Shown piece by piece: positions 27,593 to 35,914 of a stretch of DNA of 64,000 nt. The number at the start of each line of letters is the position of its first letter. Position 1 is the stretch's first letter. The DNA lies in assembly GCF_008704495.1 (NCBI RefSeq), contig NZ_CP023699.1:9238001-9302000 (forward strand), read 5' to 3'. Origin of the DNA: Streptomyces kanamyceticus (GTDB lineage Bacteria > Actinomycetota > Actinomycetes > Streptomycetales > Streptomycetaceae). A model generated the notes under the pieces. That model was not told the DNA's origin, did not search any database, and worked only from the letters and a program-made list of their open reading frames with translations. Position numbers and translations under genes: made by a program.

Positions 27593-28639
27593 TCAGTTCT
27601 CCTCGGGGTACGTGCGCGGCGGGGTGGTGGAGGGCGGCAGACCGCCGTTGAAGCGGGTGTCGACGAAGTCGCCGAAGTCGATGCGGCGCGGGATCAGCGT
27701 CAGATCGGTGAAGGTGTCGGCGATGTCCTGCTCGGTGCTGACCACGTTCTTGTCCACGGCGACGGGGACGCGGGTGCCGTTGCTGCGCTTGACCGACGCG
27801 AGGGCGACCTCGTACGGCAGGCCCGTGTCCTTCGCCCAGACCTTCGCCCACTCCTCCGGGTGCTTGTAGACCCAGGCCTGGGCCCTGCGCAGCCGCTTCA
27901 GGTAGTCGTCGATGGCCGCGGACTTCTTCTTGTCGCCGAGCGCGCCGGGCGCCGCCACCTGGAAGCTGATCCCGTTCACCACGCCCTCGCCGTCGGTCAG
28001 GACGCGGCCCTTCTTGGGCTGCAGGATCTGCGAGGTGTAGGGATCCCAGACGGCCCAGGCGTCCACCTTGCCGCCGGTGAAGGCGGCGAGCGCGTCGGCG
28101 GGTTGCAGGTACTTGACCTTGATGTCCGTGAAGTCGAGCCCGGCCTTCTCGAGGGAGGCGACGAGCTGGTAGTGCGCCGACGAACCCTGCGCCACCGCGA
28201 CCGACTTGCCCTTGAGGTCCTCCGTGCGCTTCAGGGGCGAGCCGTTCGGGACGAGGATCGCCTCGCCGTTCGCCGTGCCGTGGCTCGCCGCGATCACGGA
28301 GATCTTCGAGTTGGCGCCCGCGGCGAAGACGGGCGGCGTGTTGCCCACCGCGCCGAGGTCGACGGCCTTGGCGTTGATCGCTTCGAGCAGCGGGGGTCCG
28401 GAGGTGAAGGTCGACCAGTGGATCTTGTACGTGAGGTCGTCGAGCTCCCCGGCCGCGCGCAGTACCGCTTCCGAACCTCCCCTCTGATCACCGACGTTGA
28501 GGGTCAGCGACCCCTTGCCGTCGACGGAGCCACCGGCGCCGCCCGATGAGGTGTCGGCGGACGAGGTGCCGGTGCAGGCGGCGAGCAGCAGGGCCAGGGG
28601 GAGGAGCAGGGCGGCTGGGGCGAGGCGTGGTCGTCGCAT
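27593..28639 (-). CDS. ssuA: Aliphatic sulfonate ABC transporter substrate-binding lipoprotein
   Basis: 348 residues from the ATG at 28637-28639, giving a clean lipoprotein signal peptide (ALLLPLALLLAACTG). The SsuA/NrtA-type binding domain shows VGDQRGGSEAVLRAAG, INAKAVDLGAVGNTPPVFAAGA and KGKSVAVAQGSSAHYQL. It captures sulfonates outside the membrane and delivers them to the SsuC permease. An ATG at 28717, directly after the ATPase stop, would add 26 residues rich in Thr-Pro-Leu encoded by a 9-bp repeat; translational coupling makes that start possible, but it would put a long odd extension before the signal peptide. Confidence 0.9.
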   Translation of the reverse strand: MRRPRLAPAALLLPLALLLAACTGTSSADTSSGGAGGSVDGKGSLTLNVGDQRGGSEAVLRAAGELDDLTYKIHWSTFTSGPPLLEAINAKAVDLGAVGNTPPVFAAGANSKISVIAASHGTANGEAILVPNGSPLKRTEDLKGKSVAVAQGSSAHYQLVASLEKAGLDFTDIKVKYLQPADALAAFTGGKVDAWAVWDPYTSQILQPKKGRVLTDGEGVVNGISFQVAAPGALGDKKKSAAIDDYLKRLRRAQAWVYKHPEEWAKVWAKDTGLPYEVALASVKRSNGTRVPVAVDKNVVSTEQDIADTFTDLTLIPRRIDFGDFVDTRFNGGLPPSTTPPRTYPEEN

Positions 28640-28661
28640 GGCTGTGGTGTGCGATCCGTTC

Positions 28662-28715
28662 GTGAGGGGCGTGAGGGGCGTGAGGGGCGTGAGGGGCGTG
28701 GCGGGCGTGACGGGC
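28662..28715. repeat. Six tandem 9-bp repeats between ssuB and ssuA
   Basis: Six consecutive 9-mers; the first four are exactly GTGAGGGGC and the last two are GTGGCGGGC and GTGACGGGC. If translated from the alternative ssuA start they encode a Thr-Pro-Leu repeat. Replication slippage here would change spacing between the two genes in steps of three codons. Confidence 0.75.
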
Positions 28716-28717
28716 AT

Positions 28718-29554
28718 TCAGGTGGCGGTGTGAGCAGGGGTTTCGGCGGTTTCGGTGGTCTCGGCGGTGCCGGTCCCGCCCGCCGGGTCGGCGTCGTCGG
28801 GTCCCTCCACGCCGAGCCGCCGCAGCAGCTCCGCGCGGATCTCGGCGAACCGGGGGTCGGCGATCCCGCGCGGCCGGTCGAGATCGATCTCCCTCTCGTA
28901 CGCGATGACGCCCTCGTCCATGACGAGCACCCGGTCGGCGAGCAGGACGGCCTCCTCGACGTCATGCGTGACCAGGAGCACCGCGCAGCCGCGGCGCTGC
29001 CACAGCTCGTCGACGAGGCGCTGCGCCTTGATCCGGGTCAGCGCGTCGAGCGCGCCGAACGGCTCGTCGAGCAGGAGCAGATCGGGCTCGCGCACCAGCG
29101 CGCGGGCCAGCGAGGCGCGCTGGGCCTCGCCGCCGGAGAGCGTCTTGGGCCAGGCGTTCGTGCGGTGCTTGAGGCCGACCTCGGTCAACGCCTGCTCCGC
29201 GACGTCGCGTCGGGGCTTGCCCGGCAGGCCGAGCAGCACGTTGCGCCACACCCGCTTCCACGGCATCAGCCGCGGCGACTGGAAGGCGACGGCCTTGCGG
29301 CGCGGTACGAGGACGGTGCCCTCGATGTCGCGGTCCAGCCCGGCGAGGATGCGAAGGAGCGTCGACTTGCCGCAGCCGCTGCGTCCGAGCAGGGCCACGA
29401 ACTCGCCGGGCCTGACGTCGAGGTGGAGCCGGTCGATCACGGCGCGCCCGTCGAAGGAGCGGGTCAGGCCCTCGACGCGCACGGCGGAGCGGGTGGATCC
29501 CGCGGGGGCGGTGGCCGCCGGGGTGGTCACCGGCCGGTGAACGTCGGTCGCCAT
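28718..29554 (-). CDS. ssuB: Sulfonate ABC transporter ATP-binding protein
   Basis: 278 residues. Walker A GRSGCGKST, Q-loop VAFQSPRLMPW typical of the nitrate/sulfonate/taurine subgroup, signature LSGGEAQRASLARAL, Walker B LLLLDEPFGALD, switch His (VTHDVEEA). It energises uptake through SsuC. The start lies inside the end of the permease gene (28-base overlap). The C-terminal tail is a low-complexity Thr/Ala/Glu stretch. Confidence 0.92.
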   Translation of the reverse strand: MATDVHRPVTTPAATAPAGSTRSAVRVEGLTRSFDGRAVIDRLHLDVRPGEFVALLGRSGCGKSTLLRILAGLDRDIEGTVLVPRRKAVAFQSPRLMPWKRVWRNVLLGLPGKPRRDVAEQALTEVGLKHRTNAWPKTLSGGEAQRASLARALVREPDLLLLDEPFGALDALTRIKAQRLVDELWQRRGCAVLLVTHDVEEAVLLADRVLVMDEGVIAYEREIDLDRPRGIADPRFAEIRAELLRRLGVEGPDDADPAGGTGTAETTETAETPAHTAT

Positions 29555-30480
29555 TGCAGCAGCAGCCTTTCGAGGGTGCGGACGATGAAATCGGCGATCA
29601 GGCCGAGGAAGGCGTAGACGATCAGGCAGACGACGATCACGTCGGTGCGCAGGAAGTCACGTGCCTGGACCATCACGAAGCCGATGCCGGCGTCGGCGTT
29701 GACCTGTTCCGCGAAGACCAGGGCCAGCCAGGCGATGCCCAGCGAGTAGCGCAGCCCGGTCATGGCGCCGGGCAGCGCCCCCGGCAGGATGACGTGCCGC
29801 ACGAGCCCCCAGCGCGAGAGCCCGAGCGCCTCCCCGGCCTCGATCAGTTGGGAGTCGACGCCACGGATTCCGGCGTACACGTTGAGGTAGAGGGGGAAGG
29901 AGACGCCCAGCGTGATGATGGCGACCTTGGGCGCCTCACCGATGCCGAACCAGATGATGAACAGGGGGATGAGCCCCACGAACGGCACGGTCCGCAGCAT
30001 CTGCACACTGGCGTCCACGAGGTCCTCGCCGATCCGGAAGAGCCCGGAGACCAGGGCGAGCGCGGTGCCGACGACGGTGCCGAACAGCAGCCCGACGGCG
30101 ACGCGCCGCAGCGAGACGCCCATGGCGGAAGGCAGCGATCCGTCGGCGACCATGTCGCCCGCGAGGCGCGCGATGGTGCCGGGCGAGGCGAGTACGTCGG
30201 CCGTCAACGCGCCCGTGGAGCTGAGGACTTGCCACAGGGCGAGCAGCAGGAGCGGGCCTGAGGTGCGGCGCAGCCAGCGGGGGACGAAGGTGCGGCGGCT
30301 CGAGGCGGGGACGAGGGGTTCGAGTTCGGGTCCTGGTGCCGATGCGGCTGTCGACCCCGGTTTCGATGGCGACACCGATGCCGAATCCGACGCGGGGCCG
30401 GTCCCGCTGTCGGGGTCCTGTTTCTTGGATATACCGGAAATGTCGGCCGAGTCATGCGGCGGGGCATGGCTGATGCTCAT
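29527..30480 (-). CDS. ssuC: Sulfonate ABC transporter permease
   Basis: 317 residues. A long polar N-terminal region (about 65 residues, Ser/Pro-rich) precedes the first membrane segment (SGPLLLLALWQVL). The BPD_transp_1 domain contains the EAA-loop (EAGEALGLSRWGLVRHVILPGALPG) that contacts the ATPase. Around six membrane helices. First structural gene of the ssuCBA-ssuD operon, downstream of a leader peptide. Confidence 0.92.
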   Translation of the reverse strand: MSISHAPPHDSADISGISKKQDPDSGTGPASDSASVSPSKPGSTAASAPGPELEPLVPASSRRTFVPRWLRRTSGPLLLLALWQVLSSTGALTADVLASPGTIARLAGDMVADGSLPSAMGVSLRRVAVGLLFGTVVGTALALVSGLFRIGEDLVDASVQMLRTVPFVGLIPLFIIWFGIGEAPKVAIITLGVSFPLYLNVYAGIRGVDSQLIEAGEALGLSRWGLVRHVILPGALPGAMTGLRYSLGIAWLALVFAEQVNADAGIGFVMVQARDFLRTDVIVVCLIVYAFLGLIADFIVRTLERLLLQWRPTFTGR

Positions 30481-30649
30481 GGGGGCTCCACGGCAGGGGG
30501 AGGGGTGACCGGTCCGGGACGGCGTGCGTCAGCGGCGCTCGGGCGCGCGTGCCGGGCGAGCGCACACGGAGATCACGCGGGAGCGGCGGAGAACGGCGGC
30601 GGACCGGCCGGGCGGTGGGGAGAGTAAGGGGAGAGCGAGTGAGAGGGCG

Positions 30650-30733
30650 TCAGCAGCCGCGACGACACGCGGAGGAGGCCACCCGCAGCAGGTCGATGTG
30701 ACCGCGCGTGGTGAGCAAGGCTGAACGCAACAT
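30650..30733 (-). CDS. Sulfur-operon leader peptide
   Basis: 27-residue open frame not long enough for usual gene finders. It contains RGHIDLLRVASSAC and ends R-R-G-C, matching the short 'putative leader peptide' family (R-x-H-[IV]-D-L-x-R-V-x-S) found upstream of sulfur-uptake operons in streptomycetes. Two Cys codons, the last just before TGA, suggest translation-linked sensing of cysteine supply. The promoter at 30741-30770 places the transcript start at about the ATG, so it is probably leaderless. The ssuC gene begins 169 bp downstream; the gap has no other gene and may form the attenuator. Confidence 0.75.
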   Translation of the reverse strand: MLRSALLTTRGHIDLLRVASSACRRGC

Positions 30734-30740
30734 GCCGCAG

Positions 30741-30770
30741 AACGTAGCCAGATCGCGTACGCAGGGTCAA
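30741..30770 (-). promoter_or_regulatory. Promoter of the ssu leader and operon
   Basis: On the minus strand: -35 TTGACC (30765-30770), 18-bp spacer, -10 TACGTT (30741-30746). Start of transcription is expected near 30734, next to the leader ATG at 30731-30733. Confidence 0.6.
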
Positions 30771-30855
30771 TGCCGTCTCGAAAGGCGGACGTCACATATC
30801 AGTGATCGGATGGTGCCGTCGGCGATCAGCGGCTGTCGTGAGGGAGGATGGACCC

Positions 30856-31278
30856 ATGTCCGATGCCTTCACCACCCGGGTCCTGCACATCGCCACCGGC
30901 TCGGCCGAGACGGTCGTCGACCTCACCCAGGACTGCGAGCGCTTCCTGCGGGAAGCGGCGGCAGGCCGCGACGGCCTCCTCAACGTCTTCGTCCCGCACG
31001 CCACGGCGGGCATCGCCGTCCTGGAGACGGGCGCGGGCAGCGACGACGACCTCCTCGCCGCGCTGCACACGCTGCTCCCCGCCGACGACCGCTGGCAACA
31101 CCGCCACGGCAGCCCGGGCCACGGCCGCGACCACGTCCTGCCCGCCCTTGTCCCGCCCCACGCGACGCTGCCGGTCGTGGGCGGCAGCCTGGAACTCGGC
31201 ACCTGGCAGTCGGTGTGCCTGGTCGACACGAACCGGGACAACCCACAGCGGCAGGTCCGGTTGTCGTTCCTGGGCTAG
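30856..31278 (+). CDS. YjbQ-family protein (UPF0047)
   Basis: 140 residues with the conserved YjbQ features: HATAGIAVLETG, the HGRDHVLPALVPPHATLPVVGG segment and GTWQSVCLVDTN near the C-terminus. Some members have a weak thiamine-phosphate synthase activity and the fold binds metal; the physiological role is unsettled. GGGAGGA lies eight bases upstream of the ATG at 30856. It appears as a single gene, convergent with a small membrane-protein gene. Confidence 0.85.
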   Translation: MSDAFTTRVLHIATGSAETVVDLTQDCERFLREAAAGRDGLLNVFVPHATAGIAVLETGAGSDDDLLAALHTLLPADDRWQHRHGSPGHGRDHVLPALVPPHATLPVVGGSLELGTWQSVCLVDTNRDNPQRQVRLSFLG

Positions 31279-31306
31279 TGGCCTGAAGACTGAAGACCGC
31301 GCAGGA

Positions 31307-31705
31307 CTACCGGGCGCGCCCCCGCCGCCCCATCGCAAGCCCTCCGCACAGCGCTGCCAGCGGCAGCTCCGCCGCCACCGCCATCGCCACCGCCTGCGCG
31401 AACTCCGCGCCCGGCGCCGACGTCAGCAGGTCCGCCGTCGCGTCGGCGAGGAGGCACAGCGCCGCCCCCGCGGCGGCCGTGCGGTGCCGACCGTCGCCCC
31501 GCAGCAGCGAGCGGCCCGCCGTGATCAGCGCGGCCGCCTCCAGGGTGTCGAGGGCTATCCACGCGACGGCCTGCTCGGGCGGAAGGGTCGCGGCCAGGTA
31601 GGCCATCCACGGCAGCAGGACCGCTCCGGCTCCGACGAGCAGCCGCCCCTGCCAGCGATTCCAAGTGGCCGTATCCGTACGAGAGGTGAGAGTGATGAGG
31701 GTCAT
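31307..31705 (-). CDS. Small integral membrane protein, unknown function
   Basis: 132 residues with about four hydrophobic segments (LLVGAGAVLLPWMAYLAA; AVAWIALDTLEAAALITA; AAAGAALCLLADATADLL; AVAMAVAAELPLAALCGG) and a basic end. I do not recognise a family. It is divergent from the histidine kinase gene, 178 bp away. No strong ribosome site is seen before the ATG at 31703-31705, so the start is uncertain. Confidence 0.65.
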   Translation of the reverse strand: MTLITLTSRTDTATWNRWQGRLLVGAGAVLLPWMAYLAATLPPEQAVAWIALDTLEAAALITAGRSLLRGDGRHRTAAAGAALCLLADATADLLTSAPGAEFAQAVAMAVAAELPLAALCGGLAMGRRGRAR

Positions 31706-31883
31706 CGCGGGCGGCGCCTTCCGGTGTCGTGGACCCGGGTTTCGGGCTCACGGCCAAGGCTTCGCGGAACGGCGGCCAAGATCAGTAACGCTGCTTTCCG
31801 ACTTGGGGTGGCACTAGCGTTACCCCCGACCCGGACCCTGGCCGCATGGCCCACGCCCGACCTGGGCGGATACCGTCGTACGC

Positions 31884-33161
31884 ATGATCCACACAACCCG
31901 TGCACTGCTCGGCGCACTGGGCCGCCCGCTGAAGGAACCCCTGCGCCGCGCCCGGCGACTCCTGGGCGCGCGGATCGCCTTCCTCGCCACCGGCGTGCTG
32001 CTGCACGGAACCGCGTTCCTGCTGTGGGTGTGGTTCTGGCTGATGCTCTTCTACGCTCCCGGGGGCGCCCTCGTCCCCCTGGCGCTCGGCCTGGCTTCGG
32101 TGGTCCCGGCCGCCTGGCTGCACCGGCTGCGCTTCGCGGCGTACGTGCGGGACGCGGAGATCCCGCGCGTCCCGCCGCTCCGCGGGGGGTACGGCCTGGT
32201 GCGCGGCTGGCTGCGGATGCGCTCGCGGCCGTACTGGCGCCAGGCCGCGCACCATTTCCTCGCCGGGATCGTGATGGGCATCGCCGAGGCGGCGGTGCTG
32301 ACCCTGCTGGTGGGTTCGGTCGCCGCCGCCACGGTCTACGCCTGGGAGTGGGCGCTGCCCGACCCGTGGCGGGACGCGTACGCCGGCTACTCCACCCAGA
32401 TCGCCTTCCTCATGATCGTGGGTGTCGTAGGCCTCTTGATTGCTCCGCGCACCTTCAACGCGCTGATTCGCGTCGAACAGCCCGTCGTCACAAGGCTGTT
32501 GGGCCCAAGTCGTGCCGAGGAGCTGGAGCGGCGTGTCGAGGACCTCGCGGAGCGGCGCGCCGAGACCGTGGCCGCCGCCGACGCCGAGCGGCGCCGCATC
32601 GAGCGGGACCTGCACGACGGCGCCCAGCAGCGCCTCGTCTCGCTCGCGGTCAACCTGGGCCTGGCCCGCGCCACGCTCACCGATCTGGCGCCCGAAGCGC
32701 GCCAGGTCATCGACGAGGCGCACCGCGAGGCCAAGGCCGCCATCGAGGAGATCCAGCTGCTCGTACGGGGGCTGCACCCCGCCGTCCTGGAGGACCGGGG
32801 CCTGGACGCGGCCCTGTCCGGGATCGCGGCGCGCGCCCCGCTGCCCGTCAGACTCACGGTGTCCCTGGAGGAGCGGCCCGCGCCCGCCGTGGAGGCCGTC
32901 GCCTATTTCGTCGTCTCCGAGGCCCTCGCCAACGTCACCAAGCACGCCGGGGCGGAGGGGGCAGAGGTGAGCGTGGTCCGCTCGGGCGGCATACTTCAGG
33001 TGATCGTCTCCGACGACGGCGTGGGCGGCGCTGATCCGGCCGGGGGCAGTGGACTCGACGGCCTGCGGCGGCGTGTGGCCTCCGTCGACGGGACGTTCTC
33101 GATCAGCAGCCCCCGAGGGGGCCCGACCGTCGTGACCGTGGAGCTGCCGTGCGTGCTGTGA
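31884..33161 (+). CDS. Sensor histidine kinase, NarL/DesK type
   Basis: 425 residues. The N-terminal part (to about 200) has four or so membrane helices with little extracytoplasmic sequence. A coiled dimerisation helix then leads to the HisKA_3 phosphoacceptor box ERRRIERDLHDGAQQRLVSL, followed by a HATPase domain with ALANVTKHA and DDGVGGADPAGGSGLDGLRRRV. It senses an unknown, possibly membrane-linked, signal and phosphorylates the response regulator whose gene overlaps its 3' end by 13 bases. Confidence 0.9.
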   Translation: MIHTTRALLGALGRPLKEPLRRARRLLGARIAFLATGVLLHGTAFLLWVWFWLMLFYAPGGALVPLALGLASVVPAAWLHRLRFAAYVRDAEIPRVPPLRGGYGLVRGWLRMRSRPYWRQAAHHFLAGIVMGIAEAAVLTLLVGSVAAATVYAWEWALPDPWRDAYAGYSTQIAFLMIVGVVGLLIAPRTFNALIRVEQPVVTRLLGPSRAEELERRVEDLAERRAETVAAADAERRRIERDLHDGAQQRLVSLAVNLGLARATLTDLAPEARQVIDEAHREAKAAIEEIQLLVRGLHPAVLEDRGLDAALSGIAARAPLPVRLTVSLEERPAPAVEAVAYFVVSEALANVTKHAGAEGAEVSVVRSGGILQVIVSDDGVGGADPAGGSGLDGLRRRVASVDGTFSISSPRGGPTVVTVELPCVL

Positions 33162-33793
33162 TCGCCGAGGACTCGCTGCTGCTGCGGATCGGGGTGGTGA
33201 AGGTCCTGCAGGCCGCCGGGTTCGAGGTGGCGGCCGAAGTGGGCGACGCCGAGGGGCTGTTGGCGGCGGTCGACGAACACCGCCCCGACATCGCGGTCGT
33301 CGACGTGCGGATGCCGCCCGGCTTCACCGACGAGGGCGTACGCGCGGCCCTCATGATCCGGCAGCAGTGGCCGGACACCGCGGTCCTGCTGCTCTCGCAG
33401 TACGTCGAGGAGCGCTACGCCGCGGACCTCCTGGCCACGCACGCCGGAGGGGTCGGCTACCTCCTCAAGCAACGGGTCGCCGACGTCGAGGAGTTCATCG
33501 AGGCCCTGCGCCGGGTCGCCGCGGGCGGCACGGCCCTGGACCCGCAGGTCGTCTCGCAGCTCATCCTGCGCCGGAGCGACGACCCGCTCGACCGCCTCAC
33601 CCCGCGCGAACGCGACGTACTCGCCCTGATGGCCGAGGGCCGCTCGAACGCGGGGATCGCCGCGGAACTGGTCGTCAGCGAGAGCGCGGTGGCCAAACAC
33701 ATCAACAACATCCTCGCCAAACTGGACCTCCCGATCACGGACACGGACCATCGGCGGGTGCTCGCGGTGCTGCGGTACCTGGGCAGGGCCTGA
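33149..33793 (+). CDS. LuxR-family response regulator
   Basis: 214 residues, GTG start within the kinase gene. Receiver domain with phospho-acceptor Asp in VVDVRMPP, acidic pair ED near the start and conserved Lys (LLKQRV). C-terminal GerE/LuxR helix-turn-helix: LTPRERDVLALMAEGRSNAGIA and VVSESAVAKHINNILAKL. Partner of the upstream kinase; target genes unknown. Confidence 0.92.
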   Translation: MRAVIAEDSLLLRIGVVKVLQAAGFEVAAEVGDAEGLLAAVDEHRPDIAVVDVRMPPGFTDEGVRAALMIRQQWPDTAVLLLSQYVEERYAADLLATHAGGVGYLLKQRVADVEEFIEALRRVAAGGTALDPQVVSQLILRRSDDPLDRLTPRERDVLALMAEGRSNAGIAAELVVSESAVAKHINNILAKLDLPITDTDHRRVLAVLRYLGRA

Positions 33794-33799
33794 CGCTGA

Positions 33800-34939
33800 T
33801 CACACGTTCAGCATGCCCGACGTGTCGATGACCTGACGGATCGCCCGGCCCGAGGCCAGTTCCTCCAGCGCCGTGTTGATGTCCGTCAGCGGGAGCGTGC
33901 CGCTGTGCATGTGTTCCACCGGCATCAGGCCCGCCCGCCACAGGTCCAGGAACCTCGGGATGTCCCGGCGCGGTACCGCGTCGCCCATGTACGAGCCCAG
34001 CAGGGACTTGCCCTCGCCCGCGAACGCGAGGGCGGGCACCTGGAGCACGCGGTCGGGTGCGGGCAGGCCGACCGAGACGACCTTGCCGCCGCGGGCCACG
34101 GCCGTCAGGCACTCCGCCATCACCTGTGCGCTGCCCACCGCCTCCACCGCCAACTCGGCTCCGCCGGAGGTGAGTTCGCGGATATCCATGACCGCGTCGT
34201 CGGGGGCGTACGCATGGGTCGCGCCAAGGCGCAGGGCCAGCTCGCGCTTTTCCTGGACGGGGTCGACCGCGATGATCGGGTACGCCCCCGCCGCGCGGGC
34301 GCCGAGGACCGCGGAGAGGCCCACGCCGCCCAGGCCGTAGACCACCGTCGACTGACCGGGACGCAGGGCCGCCGTGTTGATCACCGCGCCCGCGCCCGTA
34401 AGGACCGCGCAGCCGAACATCGAGGCGACGGTGAACGGGATGTCCTTGGGGATCGGCACCACCGATTCCTGGGCGAGCACCGCGTGTTCGGAGAATGCCG
34501 AGACGCCCAGCTGGTGGAGGACCGGGGCGCCGGAGGCGTCGGTCAGGAGCGACGGGCCGTGCAGCAGCGCACCTGAGCCGTTCGCCGCCGCGGCCTTCGC
34601 GCACAGGGCGGGACGGCCCGCCGCGCAGTCGCCGCAGAAGCCGCAGCTCGGTACGTAGACCAGCGCCACATGGTCGCCGGGGGAGACCCGGCCGACGCCG
34701 GGCCCCGTCTCCTGGACGACCCCCACCGCCTCGTGGCCAAGCGCCATCGGCAGCGGACGGACCCGGTCGCCGTTGACCACCGAGAGGTCCGAGTGGCAGA
34801 GCGAGGCGGCGGCGACGCGTACCAGTACCTCGCCCTCGCGCGGGGCCCCGAGTTCCAGCTCCTCCACCTCGACAGGGCGGGTCTCGGAGTACGGGCGGGA
34901 CGTCGACGTCCCGCGCAGCACCACCGCGCGGGTCTTCAC
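33800..34939 (-). CDS. Zinc-dependent alcohol dehydrogenase (MDR family)
   Basis: 379 residues. Catalytic zinc ligands (SLCHSD; GHEAVG), structural zinc cysteines (CGFCGDCAAGRPALC) and a Rossmann motif (VVYGLGGVGLSAVLGA). It resembles class III-like bacterial alcohol dehydrogenases, oxidising an alcohol or mycothiol/glutathione-type adduct with NAD. The start overlaps the small monooxygenase gene by four bases; both close the glycerol operon, so a glycerol-derived alcohol or glyceraldehyde may be the substrate, but this is inference. Confidence 0.88.
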   Translation of the reverse strand: MKTRAVVLRGTSTSRPYSETRPVEVEELELGAPREGEVLVRVAAASLCHSDLSVVNGDRVRPLPMALGHEAVGVVQETGPGVGRVSPGDHVALVYVPSCGFCGDCAAGRPALCAKAAAANGSGALLHGPSLLTDASGAPVLHQLGVSAFSEHAVLAQESVVPIPKDIPFTVASMFGCAVLTGAGAVINTAALRPGQSTVVYGLGGVGLSAVLGARAAGAYPIIAVDPVQEKRELALRLGATHAYAPDDAVMDIRELTSGGAELAVEAVGSAQVMAECLTAVARGGKVVSVGLPAPDRVLQVPALAFAGEGKSLLGSYMGDAVPRRDIPRFLDLWRAGLMPVEHMHSGTLPLTDINTALEELASGRAIRQVIDTSGMLNV

Positions 34940-35238
34940 GCGGTCACCTCCGTACGTGGGGCGCAGCGCAGCACGTCGCGGCTCTCCAAGAGCGGGACGA
35001 CCTTGCCGAGCACGATCTCCTGGAAGTGCGGGGTCGCGCAGTGCGCGGTGAAGTCCGCCTCGGAGACGTACTCCTCGTACAGGACGATCGCGCGCGGGTC
35101 CTCGGTGCCCTGGTGGACCCGGTAGGCGAGGTTGCCGGGCTCCTGGCGGGAGGCGGCGGCGACCGTGTCGAGCAGGGGCAGGACGGTGTTCTCCGCTCCG
35201 CTTCTGGTGCGGTAGCGGGCTACGACCACATAGGTCAT
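34936..35238 (-). CDS. Antibiotic biosynthesis monooxygenase-like (ABM) small protein
   Basis: 100 residues forming the ferredoxin-like ABM fold: VVVARYRTRSGAENTVLPLL, LAYRVHQGTEDPRAIVLYEEY, and ADFTAHCATPHFQEIV. Relatives (YgiN and others) are quinol or heme-free monooxygenases, or bind small aldehydes. It is coupled to the downstream alcohol dehydrogenase and follows glpP by 4 bp. Confidence 0.85.
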   Translation of the reverse strand: MTYVVVARYRTRSGAENTVLPLLDTVAAASRQEPGNLAYRVHQGTEDPRAIVLYEEYVSEADFTAHCATPHFQEIVLGKVVPLLESRDVLRCAPRTEVTA

Positions 35239-35242
35239 GGGG

Positions 35243-35902
35243 TTACTCCTCGGGTGCGGCGGGCCTCTTCACAGCGGAGGGCGGGACCGGCGGCAGCTGG
35301 TCCCTGCGCAGACTCCAGAGGCGGGGATCGGACGTGGCGGCCGCGGCCGACCCGAGGGCCAGGGCGAGCGCGACGTCCGCGGGGGTCTCCACGAAGCCCG
35401 CGGCCACCGAAGGGGACATCGCGCGCTGTGCCTGCGCGCTCATCCGGGCGACGATCGGGGCGGGCATGATCTCGACCAGGTCCGGCGCCCCGCGCGAGAT
35501 CGCGTCCGTGGAGCGGCGCAGGTTGGACCGGTCGGTGACGAACACCTTCATCATCGTCAGCAGGCCGAGCGGGCGGCCCTTCTCGATCAGGGAGAGCCGC
35601 GTGCTGACCACGCCGTGCGCGCCCATGTTCTTGATGAACTCGAGCGCGCCCCGGTCCTGGGCCAGACCGGGGCTGCTGTCCACGTTCACGAACACGGTCT
35701 TCCCCGCCCGGCCCAGCGCCGGGACGACCTGGGGCAGCTGTCCCACGGCGAACGAGGCGAGGATGCAGACCTTGGCCGGTGCGGTCAGGAACTGCCGCAG
35801 CGGCTGGGGGCCGACGACCGACGCGACGACCGGCACCTCGGCGAACGCCGCGGTGAGCCGGGGGTCGAGCGCGGCACAGGGCCGGGAAGGGGAAGGGGGC
35901 AT
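35243..35902 (-). CDS. glpP: Glycerol-3-phosphate responsive antiterminator
   Basis: 219 residues of the GlpP family: VVASVVGPQPLRQFL, KTVFVNVDSSPGLAQD, FIKNMGAHGVVSTRLSLIEKG, LTMMKVFVTDRSNL, and PDLVEIMPAPIVARM, the last a phosphate-binding signature. In Bacillus GlpP binds glycerol 3-phosphate and the glp mRNA leader to prevent termination. Its place within a glpK/glpD operon supports the same ligand here. The extra C-terminal 40 residues are Pro/Ala-rich. It lies 12 bp after the AGPS-like gene. Confidence 0.88.
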   Translation of the reverse strand: MPPSPSRPCAALDPRLTAAFAEVPVVASVVGPQPLRQFLTAPAKVCILASFAVGQLPQVVPALGRAGKTVFVNVDSSPGLAQDRGALEFIKNMGAHGVVSTRLSLIEKGRPLGLLTMMKVFVTDRSNLRRSTDAISRGAPDLVEIMPAPIVARMSAQAQRAMSPSVAAGFVETPADVALALALGSAAAATSDPRLWSLRRDQLPPVPPSAVKRPAAPEE

Positions 35903-35914
35903 GGCGGTGACCTG

